13,650 bases of DNA from Sporodiniella umbellata (GCA_025677835.1 JAIXMR010000192.1:1-13650), one strand, 5' to 3'; positions 1 to 9,520 are shown, numbered from the stretch's first letter. Numbers and translations: made by a program. The notes: generated by a model not told the origin, from the letters alone.

Positions 1-1918
1 AACCAGTATTTTTGTTCTTAGAGTAGAAAGAATGTTATTATTTTATTCAAAACCGTACCTAGAGCTATTTCTGCTTTATTGTTGTGAAAAACAAAAACTG
101 TTTACAAACCGTTTACTATTTACAGTCAATAATGAACACATTATTAGCACGTCGTGGTTTATTAAAGGCATCACGGCATAAGATTGGTATTTAAAAAAAA
201 AAAAAAAAAAGACTATGTACTGGACAGACAGTTAAAAAGCTCTTTTATTTAATTAATTGTTAAAGGTAAACCATAAATAAACGTCTCTTAGACTGCCTTT
301 TCTCAGAAAAGTTGTTCAGTTCAGACAAAGAAAGGCTACAAAAAGCCCTAGTGTTTCAGCAACTAGTTTGATATATAAGAAAACAAAAGACAGAAGTTTT
401 GTAAAAAGCATTTTTATTAAGATGTATGTTCTGACAAAGTGAAACAGGACAAATTTTGTATACCTTTTGAAGTCCTAAAACACTTTGCAGTCTTTGTAAA
501 AAGGTTTCTGTTTGTCCTCTTCGACTGACTAAAATAGATCAATATTTTTTTATTTGTCAAGTCAGCAGGGTAAAGGTATTTCTTAAACAAGAACAAAAAT
601 AGAAAAAAAAAAAAAAATAGAAAGAAGATTACATATGTAGGTTTAGCAAGTCGCTTTTCATGAAAGACAAAAACTGGTTTATTTTTTTTTTTTTCTACTC
701 AAATTTACTTCAATTAATTGATTTATGGAGAACTACAGACCAAAACTATTACTAAAGACACTATTGAGGCCAGTACAATCTCATGGATTTACTTTAGTTT
801 GTTTTTTGGCGTAAAAAAAAATCATGTCGTATAATTTCTTTTTGTTTCCTATAATCACTGGTGTTGGGTACATGTAAAAAAAAAAAAAAAAGGAAAGTGA
901 AAACGCATACAATGCAGAACGACTTTCTTCAAAGTACCGATTTTTTAGCAGTCTGTAGGTCCTGGTTTCAAACTGAAGTTATACTTTCTTTTGTCTACTG
1001 TTTAAAGAGTTTTGGCTATCATACTACAGTGTATTTAAGTAAAGAACTTTTCTTTTTTCCGGTATTTTTCAAGTAAATCCCAACTAGCTTTGTTACGCTA
1101 TTTATAGAACCCATTACGACTTGGAATTATCAGTACACTCTTTAACATAAATTATTGCTTTATAGGGAGGTAGAGCCCATGAAAAAAAAAAAGTTTCTGT
1201 TCTACTTCATATAGATATTTTTATTGTTGGCATCTATTAAAGGTAACATGATGAGGTATTTTAACAGTTACACAATATGTCTGAACGTGCCTTTTTCATA
1301 TGAACTGTTCAAACGAAAAAAGGCTGTAAAGGCAAAGCAATCTTTAGTGGTGATAAAAATACATTCAAAGAGCTTCTCGGTGACAAACATATGTTTTTTT
1401 TTTTTTATTCATTTTTTAACGCATTTAATATTTCAAGATAATGTAAAGCGCGTGAACTAAAAAAAGCAAATGTCAAAAAAAAAAAAAAAAAAAAAAAGAA
1501 ACCACTAGACTGTGAACACTTACTGATACCGGGAATATAACCAAGACAAGTCAAACCAATGTTTATGAGCAAGTCAACATTACAGCCTTGAAGGTGGGTT
1601 TTAGTTAAAATGCGTATTTATGAATGTAATGCTATACCTCTTTCAAGAAAAACACCAATGGGTGGTAAGACAACGGCTGTTTTAAGATTTTAGACAACAA
1701 GTTATGAGAAGTCTTATTTAAAATAACACTAAAGGAAGATACCTACCTAAAATGATTTTACAGATATCAGAAGCAGTGAAGGCCATGTTTAAAATTCAAT
1801 TTGTAGACAAATGAAAAAGAAAAAAAAGAAAAAAAGAAAAAAAAAAAGCTCTTTTGTTTTGAAAATACATTTCCTGTTAAGGAATTTTTTCAAAAAAAAA
1901 AAAAAGTGTGTTTGATAT
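1..1918. other. Gene-free low-complexity stretch
   Basis: I see no convincing gene here on either strand. The open frames are short, rich in Lys or Phe, and run through homopolymers. A or T runs of about 11-23 occur near 193, 603, 687, 878, 1398, 1475 and 1890. The right part probably includes the 3' untranslated region of the oxygenase gene, whose stop is at 1919-1921 on the minus strand; no clear AATAAA signal was seen close to that stop. Confidence 0.6.
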
Positions 1919-4186
1919 TTAATATGCTTCTAAAAGCCTACAGTCACCATGTGCAAAACTTATAGGCACCAGTCTTTCAAGGTCGGCGATGGCTAGCACT
2001 TTTAAGTGGACAGCATCCAACACAAGTAAAAAGGAGGTGGAAGTTGTGGCGTTCATAACAACACTTAAAAGAACACCATCGTCTTCGTCTGCAGAGTCTT
2101 GTTCAGGGCGAGGAACAAACACTGGCTCACTTGGATAACACCCTTCTTGGTGCCAAGAGGATAGGATTGACTTTGTTTCCACATTCTATTGATAAATGGT
2201 TAGTTTTGTTGCTCTGTGTGGTGAGTAAAACTTACAATTTTGACGATACTATCCCATATTGCGCCTTCCTTTAATGAGTTGACAGCACTGAAGCCGAGGC
2301 CATAGACAAAGCTATGTTTGTGTAATTTGAAACGAGGACTGATTTGGGGTAGTTCGATCGACGGTGGCACGCGCTGATCGTAGGCAGCTAAAGGCATCCA
2401 AGAATACCATCGGTTATCGGCCAAATCGCTATACTGTTCTGTGGTCTCTGATCGGAAAACATTCAAAAAGGAGGCAAGACGAGAAGGGTTCGGTCTCTCT
2501 TTATAAGTGGTCTGCTCAGCATCTAACCTGGCGAGCCGGTAACGTCTGAGTTCGGAACCGATTAGACGAGAAGGGCTCATTGTTTGAGGTTGTCGAAGTG
2601 AGTGTATATTCAGTTGGCGTGCAATCGTGTCATCCTCATAGCAAACCATATCCAAATAAACATTATCTTCTTCCTCATAAGCGTTGATATGGTTCATAAT
2701 AAAACAAGGTGGTGCTCGGTACATGGCTACCAGTTCACGTTGTTCTCGTGAAATCACATAGAATACAGTAGGCTCAGAAGATTTGAAAGAAAACGAGTCC
2801 AGAATACTCTCACACCAATTGTATTTCACTCCGTTTGAATTGGCCAACATGGGTTGCAGTACCTATCTCCATATAAGCCGTTGCTTTTGTTTTTCAAGCA
2901 AAAAAAAAAAAAAAAACTGGCACTTACAAATATAATATATCTCGGTGTGATTGAAAATGTATTCACATAGGCCATAGGAGCGCTGATGGAGGTGATCAAA
3001 CTCCCCTTGGGATTTCCATCGCTGAGGCTGAAAAAATGATATTTGACGGATTGATAGCCAACTTCCATAGTAAAGTTGATATACTCACCTGTACGTGAAT
3101 CGTACTGACCATTTGGACAGGAACTAGTACCTTTGAAAGCAGGGTTCACCTCACTCCAAGTAAAAAGACGAGTGGGTTTCAAATCAAAAGGATCCAGCTC
3201 CTGAATCTATACATAAAAAAAAAAAAAAAAAACAATATAAGCATACTGGTTTTCCATATCAGTTTTACTTGCATGGCTAGCATGGTTTTGACAAAATAGC
3301 CTTCCGTGCAGTCCTGGGATTTTGGTCAGAATACGTGCACTACAAGGTTCAGCATCCGGCTTATTAGGTTTCGAAGCATTCTTCAAGATCTTTGAAAGCA
3401 CAGTCTGATTTGTATTGGACATAAAAAGACCAGCAGGATGAAGAGGAGAATAGCCATGGTGGTCTCGAATCTTTTCGATCAACCGCCGACTCGTTAGTTT
3501 GTTGCGGTAGGTGATTGTGTTGCGTGGTCCGTTCAGGTCAAAACGATTGACAAGAGGTAATCTAGTGTAAATCCATTAAAGACAGTCCACATCCGTTTGT
3601 TTTCTTTTTTTTAAATATATATATATATATATATATGGTCTTACGCATCAAACAAGTGTCCGAAAGTATACAGAGCTGAGACCAATTGAAGCTGACCCTC
3701 GATTTCAATCTTTCGGTTGTACTTTACATCAAATGTTCCAGGCCCTACAGTAAAATACTCTCCTGTAAGCCAGCGAGGTATTTGCCCAGTCATTTTGAGA
3801 TCATCGATCGTCTCTTTATCTTCTACGTTTTGGAAACTCTAAGAAAAAAAAAAAGATGAAAACATTCGTTTAGTTTATCCAGCAGCTTGGTTGCTTACTT
3901 TAACAGGTTCTTTGGGCATCGAGGGCAAAATAGTAGGTGTAATAACGCCTTCCCCCTCTTCTTCTTTTTGCATGTCAATAGCAGCAGGTGCAGTTTGCTT
4001 TTGGCCTTCTTCTAATGTGTCATGTTTGGTCAAGACGTCATTCTCGTTATTAGGCTGAGCCCAAGGGTCATTATCGTACTGGTCCAAAGTTTGAATGGAT
4101 AAGGGATGTGCCTCCTTCTTTTTTTCCCAGTCTGCATGAGGTTCTTCTATACTCAAGTTTTCTGTTTCCAAGCTTATGTTTTCCAT
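1919..4186 (-). CDS. Carotenoid cleavage oxygenase homologue with altered iron site, six exons
   Basis: Exons (minus): 4186-3899, 3838-3645, 3561-3273, 3206-2928, 2862-2236, 2185-1919; joined they give 647 residues in one frame. Active members of this RPE65/CCD family are non-haem iron enzymes that cleave carotenoids; in Mucorales such enzymes feed trisporic acid synthesis. Residues 1-96 are an acidic, low-complexity extension. The domain begins near 116 (IPRWLTGEYFTVGPGTF) and continues with GHLFDA (156-161), HIQELDPFDL (257-266), an AYVNTF strand (337-342), HINAYEE (408-414), IELPQI (519-524), YPSEPVFVPRP (576-586) and DEDDGVLLSVV (592-602). Compared with RPE65, iron ligands H180, H241 and H313 align with N289, N339 and N407. 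Only the C-terminal His (H638) remains, with one extra residue before it. Glu equivalents of E417 (E520) and E469 (E579) are kept, while E148 aligns with H254. There is no frameshift or early stop, so the gene looks functional but perhaps not as a dioxygenase. The family is certain; substrate and activity are unknown. Confidence 0.93.
3207..3272 (-). other. GC-AG intron in the oxygenase gene (intron 3)
   Basis: The 66-nt intron starts GCAAGT and ends ATAG after a run of T (A run on the plus strand at 3215-3232). Using this GC donor joins ...NHASH to IQELDPFDL in phase 0, as expected of the family. The nearest GT donor, two bases further in, leaves the next exon out of frame. The other four introns of the gene (60, 83, 65 and 50 nt) start GTAAGC, GTAAGA, GTAAGT and GTAAGT. 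Confidence 0.75.
3615..3636. repeat. (AT)11 microsatellite in intron 2
   Basis: Eleven uninterrupted AT units lie inside the 83-nt second intron of the oxygenase gene (3562-3644), close to its GTAAGA donor. It is likely to vary in length between strains. Confidence 0.9.
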
Positions 4187-4336
4187 GTCGCTAATGTTTA
4201 ATTATGTACAAAAAAGAAAATAGTAATAAAAAAAAAGAGTAACACTGGTTACTTTACAGAGAAAAGCGGGGAAAGAAAACAAGTAGAGAAAAAAGATCAA
4301 CTTTATTCACATATATATTTTTTTTTTTTTTCTAAT
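4187..4336. promoter_or_regulatory. Short intergenic gap between acetyltransferase and oxygenase
   Basis: These 150 bp must hold the 3' end of the acetyltransferase transcript and the 5' leader and promoter of the oxygenase. The sequence is AT-rich, with T and A runs at 4318-4331 and around 4206-4236. I recognise no specific regulatory motif. Confidence 0.4.
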
Positions 4337-4919
4337 TTATGCTAAAGCTTTCTTCAAAACCAGAAAGTGAAGGCCAGAAACCTTTAGTTTCTCAGGCCAA
4401 ACAAAAGGAATACGCTCACCAGTTTCTACAAAACCCATTTTTTTGTACCAGACCAAGATCTCGGGTCTGTTTTCCAAGACATGCATTTTGGCATGTGTCA
4501 TGTTCTGAGCCTTCATTTCTTTCAGAGCAGCGTTCAAGAGTTTTGCACCAATACCCTTTGACTGTTTAAAAGGCGAGACAGAAAAAAGGCCGACTTCGGC
4601 TTCGAGGGGGTGTTCTTCAGAAATTTGGAGTTGAACAGTGCCTACAACTGATTCATCTTGTTCCATAGCAAAGAGAAGTGTATTAGGAGAACCGCTTTTT
4701 CTAATAAAACCTTCCATATCCTCATCAGAGCATCTCAATCCGTCAACATAGTCTTCTTCTGTTGTCCAACCACCTAACAGAACAAAATTTAATTAAAATC
4801 AACAAAAATTGACAGTTACCTTTTGAGCGATAGGCTTGATTGACCACTAAAGCGGCATCTTTGGCAAACTTCAAATCTTCTAAACTAACTTTGCGAACAA
4901 CAATATCACAATGAACCAT
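4337..4919 (-). CDS. GNAT-family N-acetyltransferase, two exons
   Basis: Exon 1 is 4919-4820 and exon 2 is 4773-4337 on the minus strand; the 46-nt intron (GTAACT...TTAG) is phase 1 and its removal gives SKGGWTTEEDYVDG across the junction. The product has 178 residues, a normal size for a single-domain GNAT enzyme that moves acetyl from acetyl-CoA to an amine. The acetyl-CoA loop is visible as Q104-SK-G-I-G109 in VSPFKQSKGIGAKLL, after the acidic strand EAEVGLFSV (91-99). A later VWYKKMGFVETGER fits the motif B region. No signal peptide or membrane segment is seen, so it is probably cytosolic. It lies just upstream of the oxygenase on the same strand with 150 bp between them; they are probably separate transcripts. 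The acceptor substrate cannot be told from sequence. Confidence 0.9.
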
Positions 4920-5079
4920 TTCTTGATGCTATCGGGGGGGGGAGGCTTTAAAAAAAAAATAAAGAGTGGGAAAAAAAAAAAAAAAAGAAAAAAAAAACAG
5001 TACTTGAAGTATTTATTAAATACATCTGACACTTATTGGACCCTGAGTTTTGATTGCTATCCCTCAAGTATACCGGAAG

Positions 5080-5715
5080 ATGGACTGCGATTAAAGCCTA
5101 ATAACCGCCTGTACTCAAAACGATTCCGTGCCAAAAAGTTTCTCTAAACGGATCTATTAGAAACAATAAAAGAAGCCAAAGATCAGACCTAGCCTTTCCT
5201 CCTCCCCCCCCCCTCCCTTTTTTTTTGCAAGTGATATTCGTCTTTTCTCCCCCCCCCTTTTTTTTTTTTTTTTTTTTTGCATTCATAGCGCTGATTCAAA
5301 ACTAATGTCACTGAGTCATTTTTGGTATAGAGAGGCCCAAAGAAATAATAAAGGCGAATTTTCGGCGTTTTGATAACTAAAAGTACATTTTCAAAACCCA
5401 AATACTAAGCATGACTATAATAAACATTTCTTTGAGTAAAGCTTTTAAAAGTTTATAGTATAGGAAAACACAAAAAAAAAAAAAGAAAGGGAAAAAAAAA
5501 AACCTTGACTATAAACGTTTTCAAAGGTTTTTTGATGCCTTTCAATGATTCATTCGAAAGAGGTAGTGTGAGATAGGTCGTTATTTTTCGAGTAATCTGT
5601 TCTTGTGAGAAACGATTTGATATGTGATTGCTTGAATAGCTTGCGCTCCTGTTTGATTTACAGATAAACACAAGTTCGTTTAAAAGCAACCGCCAGATCT
5701 TTTTATACGGATCAG
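5080..5715 (-). other. Possible exons of an unrecognised or decayed gene
   Basis: Three minus-strand segments look coding in places. The first, about 5699-5513, opens after an AAAAAG following a long pyrimidine tract and reads IWRLLLNELVF...KTFIVK. The second, about 5402-5280, follows CATGCTTAG and reads YLGFENVLLVIKTPKIRL before dissolving into poly-A. The third, after TTTCTAATAG near 5160, reads PFRETFWHGIVLSTGGY to a stop. I could not join them with good GT donors: the first ends at GTTTTT and the second has no usable donor before its homopolymer. No start codon or known family was found. It may be a gene remnant or chance. Confidence 0.2.
5196..5280. repeat. Two C-run/T-run tracts
   Basis: A run of ten C followed by TCCC and ten T is followed about 30 bp later by a run of about nine C directly joined to about 22 T. 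On the minus strand these are G-rich, with several G tracts close together. Confidence 0.85.
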
Positions 5716-5719
5716 ACAA

Positions 5720-6600
5720 TAGAAAAACAAAGCAAAGTAAAATAAAGTAAGAATAAAAGGGATCACAATCAAAATTGGTGGCTTCAAGGTATTTATTTAA
5801 ATTTAGAATAAAAGTGTTTATTAAGCGATTGTATTTACGATCATAGAGTTAAGATAAAGGCGAATAAGGTATAAGCGAGCTTGAGCTTGTTGGAACGAAT
5901 ACTGATAAAAAAAGTTTGTGAATCGGTTGCCTGGCTTCATGTTTTGGCTATTGAATTTAACGTTTGGACTATCATTTATAATTTTTTGGGACTTTAGTAG
6001 TATTTTTTAGGATTATTATTATATTTAGCAAGACTATTGCTATATCATTGTTGGGCTATTGTTGACTTTTTTTTTTTATTGCTTTTGAGACTGTATATCT
6101 CTTCACCTAAATTGAAGGCGAAAATTTCCACAATAGAAAGGAGAGGTCATTCGGACGGAGCTACAAAATATAGACATTGCGATCTGTGAGGCAGAGACAG
6201 TACTAAAACAAAAGCTGATATAAGCAAAGACTTCCCAAAGCTTTATTAAAAATCTTATTGTAGAACCCATATAAATCGAAGGAGCAGTTGTCTTTATTAA
6301 ACGTTAGAACCATGAGCAGGTTATGTGAAACACACTTTGGTTTAAAACTGTTCTGGTAATTATTTATTCGCAATGAATAAAAAGCAAAGATAAAAAAGAA
6401 AGTGTCGCTTTCTCCAGAAAGTAGTCTGCGCTTTTGGTTTATCGAAAAGATACGTTATATATAAAAAGAAACCTAGCCCGAGTTGCGCTCTGTATATCCA
6501 TTAGCTTTGTAGCTGCTACCGTTTATTGTATCGTCTAGTTTTAATACAAGCCAGATGCTATTGTGCGTACGTATTTTTTAATGCCAGAAGAATACTTTTT
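5720..6600. other. Gene-free stretch
   Basis: No supported gene. The longest tidy reading frame is a 39-codon minus-strand ORF at 5821-5940 that matches nothing I know. The DNA is AT-rich, with less homopolymer than its surroundings. Confidence 0.5.
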
Positions 6601-6694
6601 TATATGTTTGCATGAAGACGGTTTACGACCGCTTGTTTTTTTTTTTTTTTCTCCTTTATTAGGTTAAGATGCATATCCAGTTGCCTGCACTTAC

Positions 6695-7064
6695 CACTAT
6701 TACTACATTTAAGAAATTCTTTATTAGGTATAAAAGTTATTCCTTTGGGAAATTGACAAAATCCGTTACTCTTTGAATTAGCAGCAACTATCTTCAACAA
6801 GGGCATGAAAACTGACACTGGTTATTTTTATCTGCATTTTACCAACGTTACTGTTTAACGACATAATACTTTGGTAGATTTTGTGGTGTTTTTGGGTATA
6901 ACAACAATGTCAGTGAATGCGCTACTTTTAGACTTTTTTTCTGTGTTTTCCGTGATGTAAACATACCTCTATGACCTCAAATAGTAATTCCCTTCTATTG
7001 TTATCTAAACCTTGATGGAATCTAAAAGAGGAAAAAAAAAAAAAAAAAAAGGGAACTCCCCTAC
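6695..7064 (-). other. Exon-like segments with good splice signals
   Basis: A 55-nt segment (7021-6967, minus) lies between a strong acceptor (long T run, CCTCTTTTAG) and a GTATGT donor; only one frame is open through it (FHQGLDNNRRELLFEVIE). The presumed intron before it (7064-7022, 43 nt) begins CAG/GTAGGG. A second segment, from an ATG at 6808-6806 to 6695, reads MPLLKIVAANSKSNG and ends at a GTAAGT donor. The phases of the two do not match with the acceptors I can see, and the exon preceding the first has a stop in the needed frame. This could be a non-coding transcript or an old gene. Confidence 0.2.
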
Positions 7065-7204
7065 CTGTATAAACATGACCGTGATTGAAGTTATAAAACA
7101 TTAACTCTTAAAACTAAGCACGGTATGTCATAGTAAAAAAGGCAGAAAAAATGCAGAAAGTAGTTACTGTCTATATTAAAAGCGATTATGATTGATAGCT
7201 TGGC

Positions 7205-7226
7205 TTCCTCCCCCCCCCTCCCTTTT
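7205..7226. repeat. C9 tract resembling the one near 5204
   Basis: CTTCC-T-C9-T-CCC-TTTT closely resembles the tract at about 5198-5222 (a run of ten C, T, CCC, then T). The shared order of elements suggests a common origin, though simple tracts can arise independently. Confidence 0.7.
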
Positions 7227-7489
7227 ATTTTTAACAAATACAGTCAAAACTGCTTAAATGTCAAGTAGAGTGCATCTTTGAAAAACCAAACATATACCAA
7301 CCAAAAAAAAAAAAAAAAAAAAAAAATAGAGCGTATATAAAAAGCAATGGGTACTTTCAATTTGATGTCAGTATGCGTTTTCATTTTGAAAAATAAAAAG
7401 GGTATTTTTAGAAAAGTATATAGTAATTTGTTTTGGCAATTTTTAAACGTAAATTTACGCACGCTATCTCTTTTTTTTTTTTTTTTTTT

Positions 7490-7553
7490 CTAGTAAACAC
7501 TTTAGATATCCCCCCTTTTTTTTTTTTTCTAGTAAACACTTTAGATATCCCCC
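7490..7553. repeat. Tandem duplication, 39-bp unit
   Basis: CTAGTAAACACTTTAGATAT followed by a C run and a T run occurs at 7490 and again at 7529. The copies differ only by one C (six against five) and in T-run length. A T run also precedes the first copy, which suggests slippage or unequal exchange between T runs. Confidence 0.92.
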
Positions 7554-7602
7554 TTTTTTTTTTTTTTTTTGATTGAAAGGTTATACTGGTTTAATAGGAT
7601 GT

Positions 7603-7621
7603 TTTCACTAGTCTAGTGAAA
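7603..7621. repeat. Perfect 19-bp palindrome
   Basis: TTTCACTAG-T-CTAGTGAAA has 9-bp arms around a single T. It lies about 280 bp past the stop codon of the FAR1-like gene. It could be a binding site for a dimeric protein or a hairpin; nothing in the sequence decides between them. Confidence 0.8.
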
Positions 7622-7726
7622 GCCGCTGCACAGTTCTATTTTATTTTGGGTCGAAAGTCACCTGTTGATCTTTGTCAAGCAGGCCCTAATGAAAACACGT
7701 CTATCCGAATTTCTTGTTCAACTAAA

Positions 7727-7756
7727 CCTAGTCTATTTGACTTCAAATAGACCAGG
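7727..7756. repeat. Inverted repeat, 14-bp arms
   Basis: CCTAGTCTATTTGA and TCAAATAGACCAGG face each other across two bases, with one mismatch (a transition). It lies about 150 bp downstream of the FAR1-like stop codon, so the transcript may form a stem here if the 3' UTR reaches this far. Confidence 0.8.
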
Positions 7757-7902
7757 ACTTTTCTGAAAAAAAAAAAAAGTTTGAACTAAACCAAGAACAA
7801 AGTGGGCATCCCTATTTTAGCTTTGGAAATTTTTTTTTTCCATTTTAAGCAAAGAATTGTTCTTTTTGTTGACTATTTCAAAAGGACAGTTTATTATATG
7901 AG

Positions 7903-9399
7903 TCAGTTTGGACCACTGGATCTTCTAAATTGGGGAGGTATGAAGGAGGGTGGGCGTCGAGCCAGGTAAGGGTCACAGTTTAAGCCCTGTGCAACGACAA
8001 GGTCTGAAGAAGCAAATGTCATGATAGGTCTGTGATTTGGATAGACAGACCTTTTATCAACCCCCATAAATCTCGGATCGTAGCGAGCCTTGGGCGGTTC
8101 TTGTTCTACAGACATAGTGGGAAAAACATAAGAAACAGAACGAAAGTCAGGGGCTATGGTGTTGGCAGTGGTGGGGGTAGGAGTGGCATGGTGAGGTGAG
8201 TGAGGCCAAGAGAGATCGAAGGCCTCGGAGTAAGGTTGAGCAGGGGGAAGAAGGTGATGATGGGAGTTGAGGTGGGGGTCATGGAGGCTCATGGGCTCAG
8301 GCGCGGGGAAGACAAGGTTTTGTTGAGACCCAGAAGGAGATGAAGGCGATGATAGGCTCTCAAGCTCATCTTCTAAGCCTTGTTTGGATAGCTTCCGGGA
8401 AGGAGATATTAAATCCTCATCTTCAATACGGGGTCTTCGTCTGGGAATGGCTTGCTCATGAATAGCCTTTCGGATGTCTCCTGCAGCATATTGGTGATGG
8501 ATTTTGACCTGAAAGGTGTATTCAGGTATCGTCACGGCCAAGTATCCTTTAGGCAGAGATTCGAATGATTTTTTTGAACTGCATGTGATCTTAACGTCCT
8601 CAGGGACTGTGTTCTGTGGAGACAGCGGCAACGGCAGAGAAAGTGAATCTGCCTTGGTGTTGGTAAATCGACAGGTATCCTCCAGCAAGGCTCGAAGTTT
8701 GTTTTCCACATAGCGAGAAAGGTCCTCACTGCCAGCATTCAGCATACAGATTTGCGCACTTAAATTAGTCAGGTGTGACGTTCTGGCTGCAATATCTCGC
8801 TGTTTCATCTTCTGGCGCTCCTCCGACAGACGATTGTAAAACCGTCGGTCATCCCAGCTGATGGTTGGATGCCGATCTCGCACCCGTTGACGTATTTCAT
8901 GCGTCGGTAGTCGTTGACGCGCCAAACTGAAAATCATCTCGCATACCTCGCGAGGCCAGTCTTTCTTGATCTCCTCTGGCTTCATTAAGCTATGGTTGTG
9001 TATGTACGCATCCGAGTTTTGGGATTTTCGAAATTCCCATCGTCCTTTGCTTTCGTATAACACAATACGCCATCGACACTCACATCTTTGACTCGGCCGA
9101 TTGCGTTGTGGATTGGTCTTTGGATTGCGGTAGGAGTCGGGGAGGCCTTCTCGAGAACAGTACACATATATATTCTATCATGGTCAGTGTCACTATCAAA
9201 AGGATCCTTTTATACCTTATGTGTGCTCTGTTCTTGCTTCACTGTGAATCCAAAACTAGAACACAGATCGCGGCAATAACTAATTGCTTCCACGCTTGTA
9301 TTGAACTGTTTGGCTAGCAATTCAGTATAAAACAAATCCAGCTGTTGTTATTACATGACAAGGAAAAAATAAAAATAAAAAAAATCTGAGTGCATAATG

Positions 9400-9436
<37 letters not shown>

Positions 9437-9520
9437 CTTTACTGAAAAATAAGGCTGATCTGGACTATGACTTTGGATATGACTGCTAGTGGGGTCTGGT
9501 TGTCTTTTCGAAATTGACAT
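7903..9520 (-). CDS. FAR1-like zinc-finger protein without transposase, three exons
   Basis: Exons (minus): 9520-9443, 9341-9216, 9174-7903, giving 491 residues. Intron 1 (101 nt, GTAAAG...ACAG) contains the T34 run; intron 2 (41 nt, GTATAA...GATAG) has a CTGAC branch-like site. Both are phase 0. Residues about 43-132 match the FAR1 DNA-binding pattern of the WRKY-GCM1 superfamily: SVEAISYC...SSFGFTVK, then YVYCSREG, QRCECRWRIV, GRW and IHNHSL, giving C74-X24-C99-X27-H127-X-H129 as likely zinc ligands. Residues 133-198 are a charged helical region like the linker that follows this finger in Mutator-like transposases (PTHEIRQRV...DDRRFYNRL). There is no DDE domain. The rest is Pro/Ser/His-rich and probably disordered, with a basic PRRRPR (312-317) as possible nuclear signal. 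Probably a nuclear DNA-binding regulator derived from a transposase. Its target is unknown. Confidence 0.85.
9401..9434. repeat. T34 homopolymer in intron 1 of the FAR1-like gene
   Basis: Thirty-four consecutive T, the longest single-base run in the window, lie 7 bp from the GT donor of the first intron. On the coding strand this is an A run just after GTAAAGCT. Confidence 0.9.

Noticed and set aside
861..1460. Two plus-strand open frames of 71 and 78 codons
   Set aside because: They run through A and T homopolymers, look low-complexity, and have no recognisable motif or splice context.
2364..2549. Plus-strand 61-codon frame
   Set aside because: It is antisense to exon 5 of the oxygenase, whose frame and family match are clear.
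4339..4569. Plus-strand 76-codon frame
   Set aside because: It is antisense to the acetyltransferase exon.
5098..5160. Actin-like wording RETFWHGIVLSTGG on the minus strand
   Set aside because: It faintly resembles the GG motif of actin-related proteins, but the flanking segments show no actin fold motifs and the frame stops at once.
5821..5940. Minus-strand 39-codon ORF (MKPGNRFTNFFYQYSF...)
   Set aside because: Too short and without a known match in AT-rich DNA, where such frames occur by chance.
8516..9317. Several plus- and minus-strand frames within the FAR1-like gene
   Set aside because: They overlap the supported exons in other frames and lack their own motifs; an apparent continuation as MCTVLEKAS is the wrong frame across intron 2.
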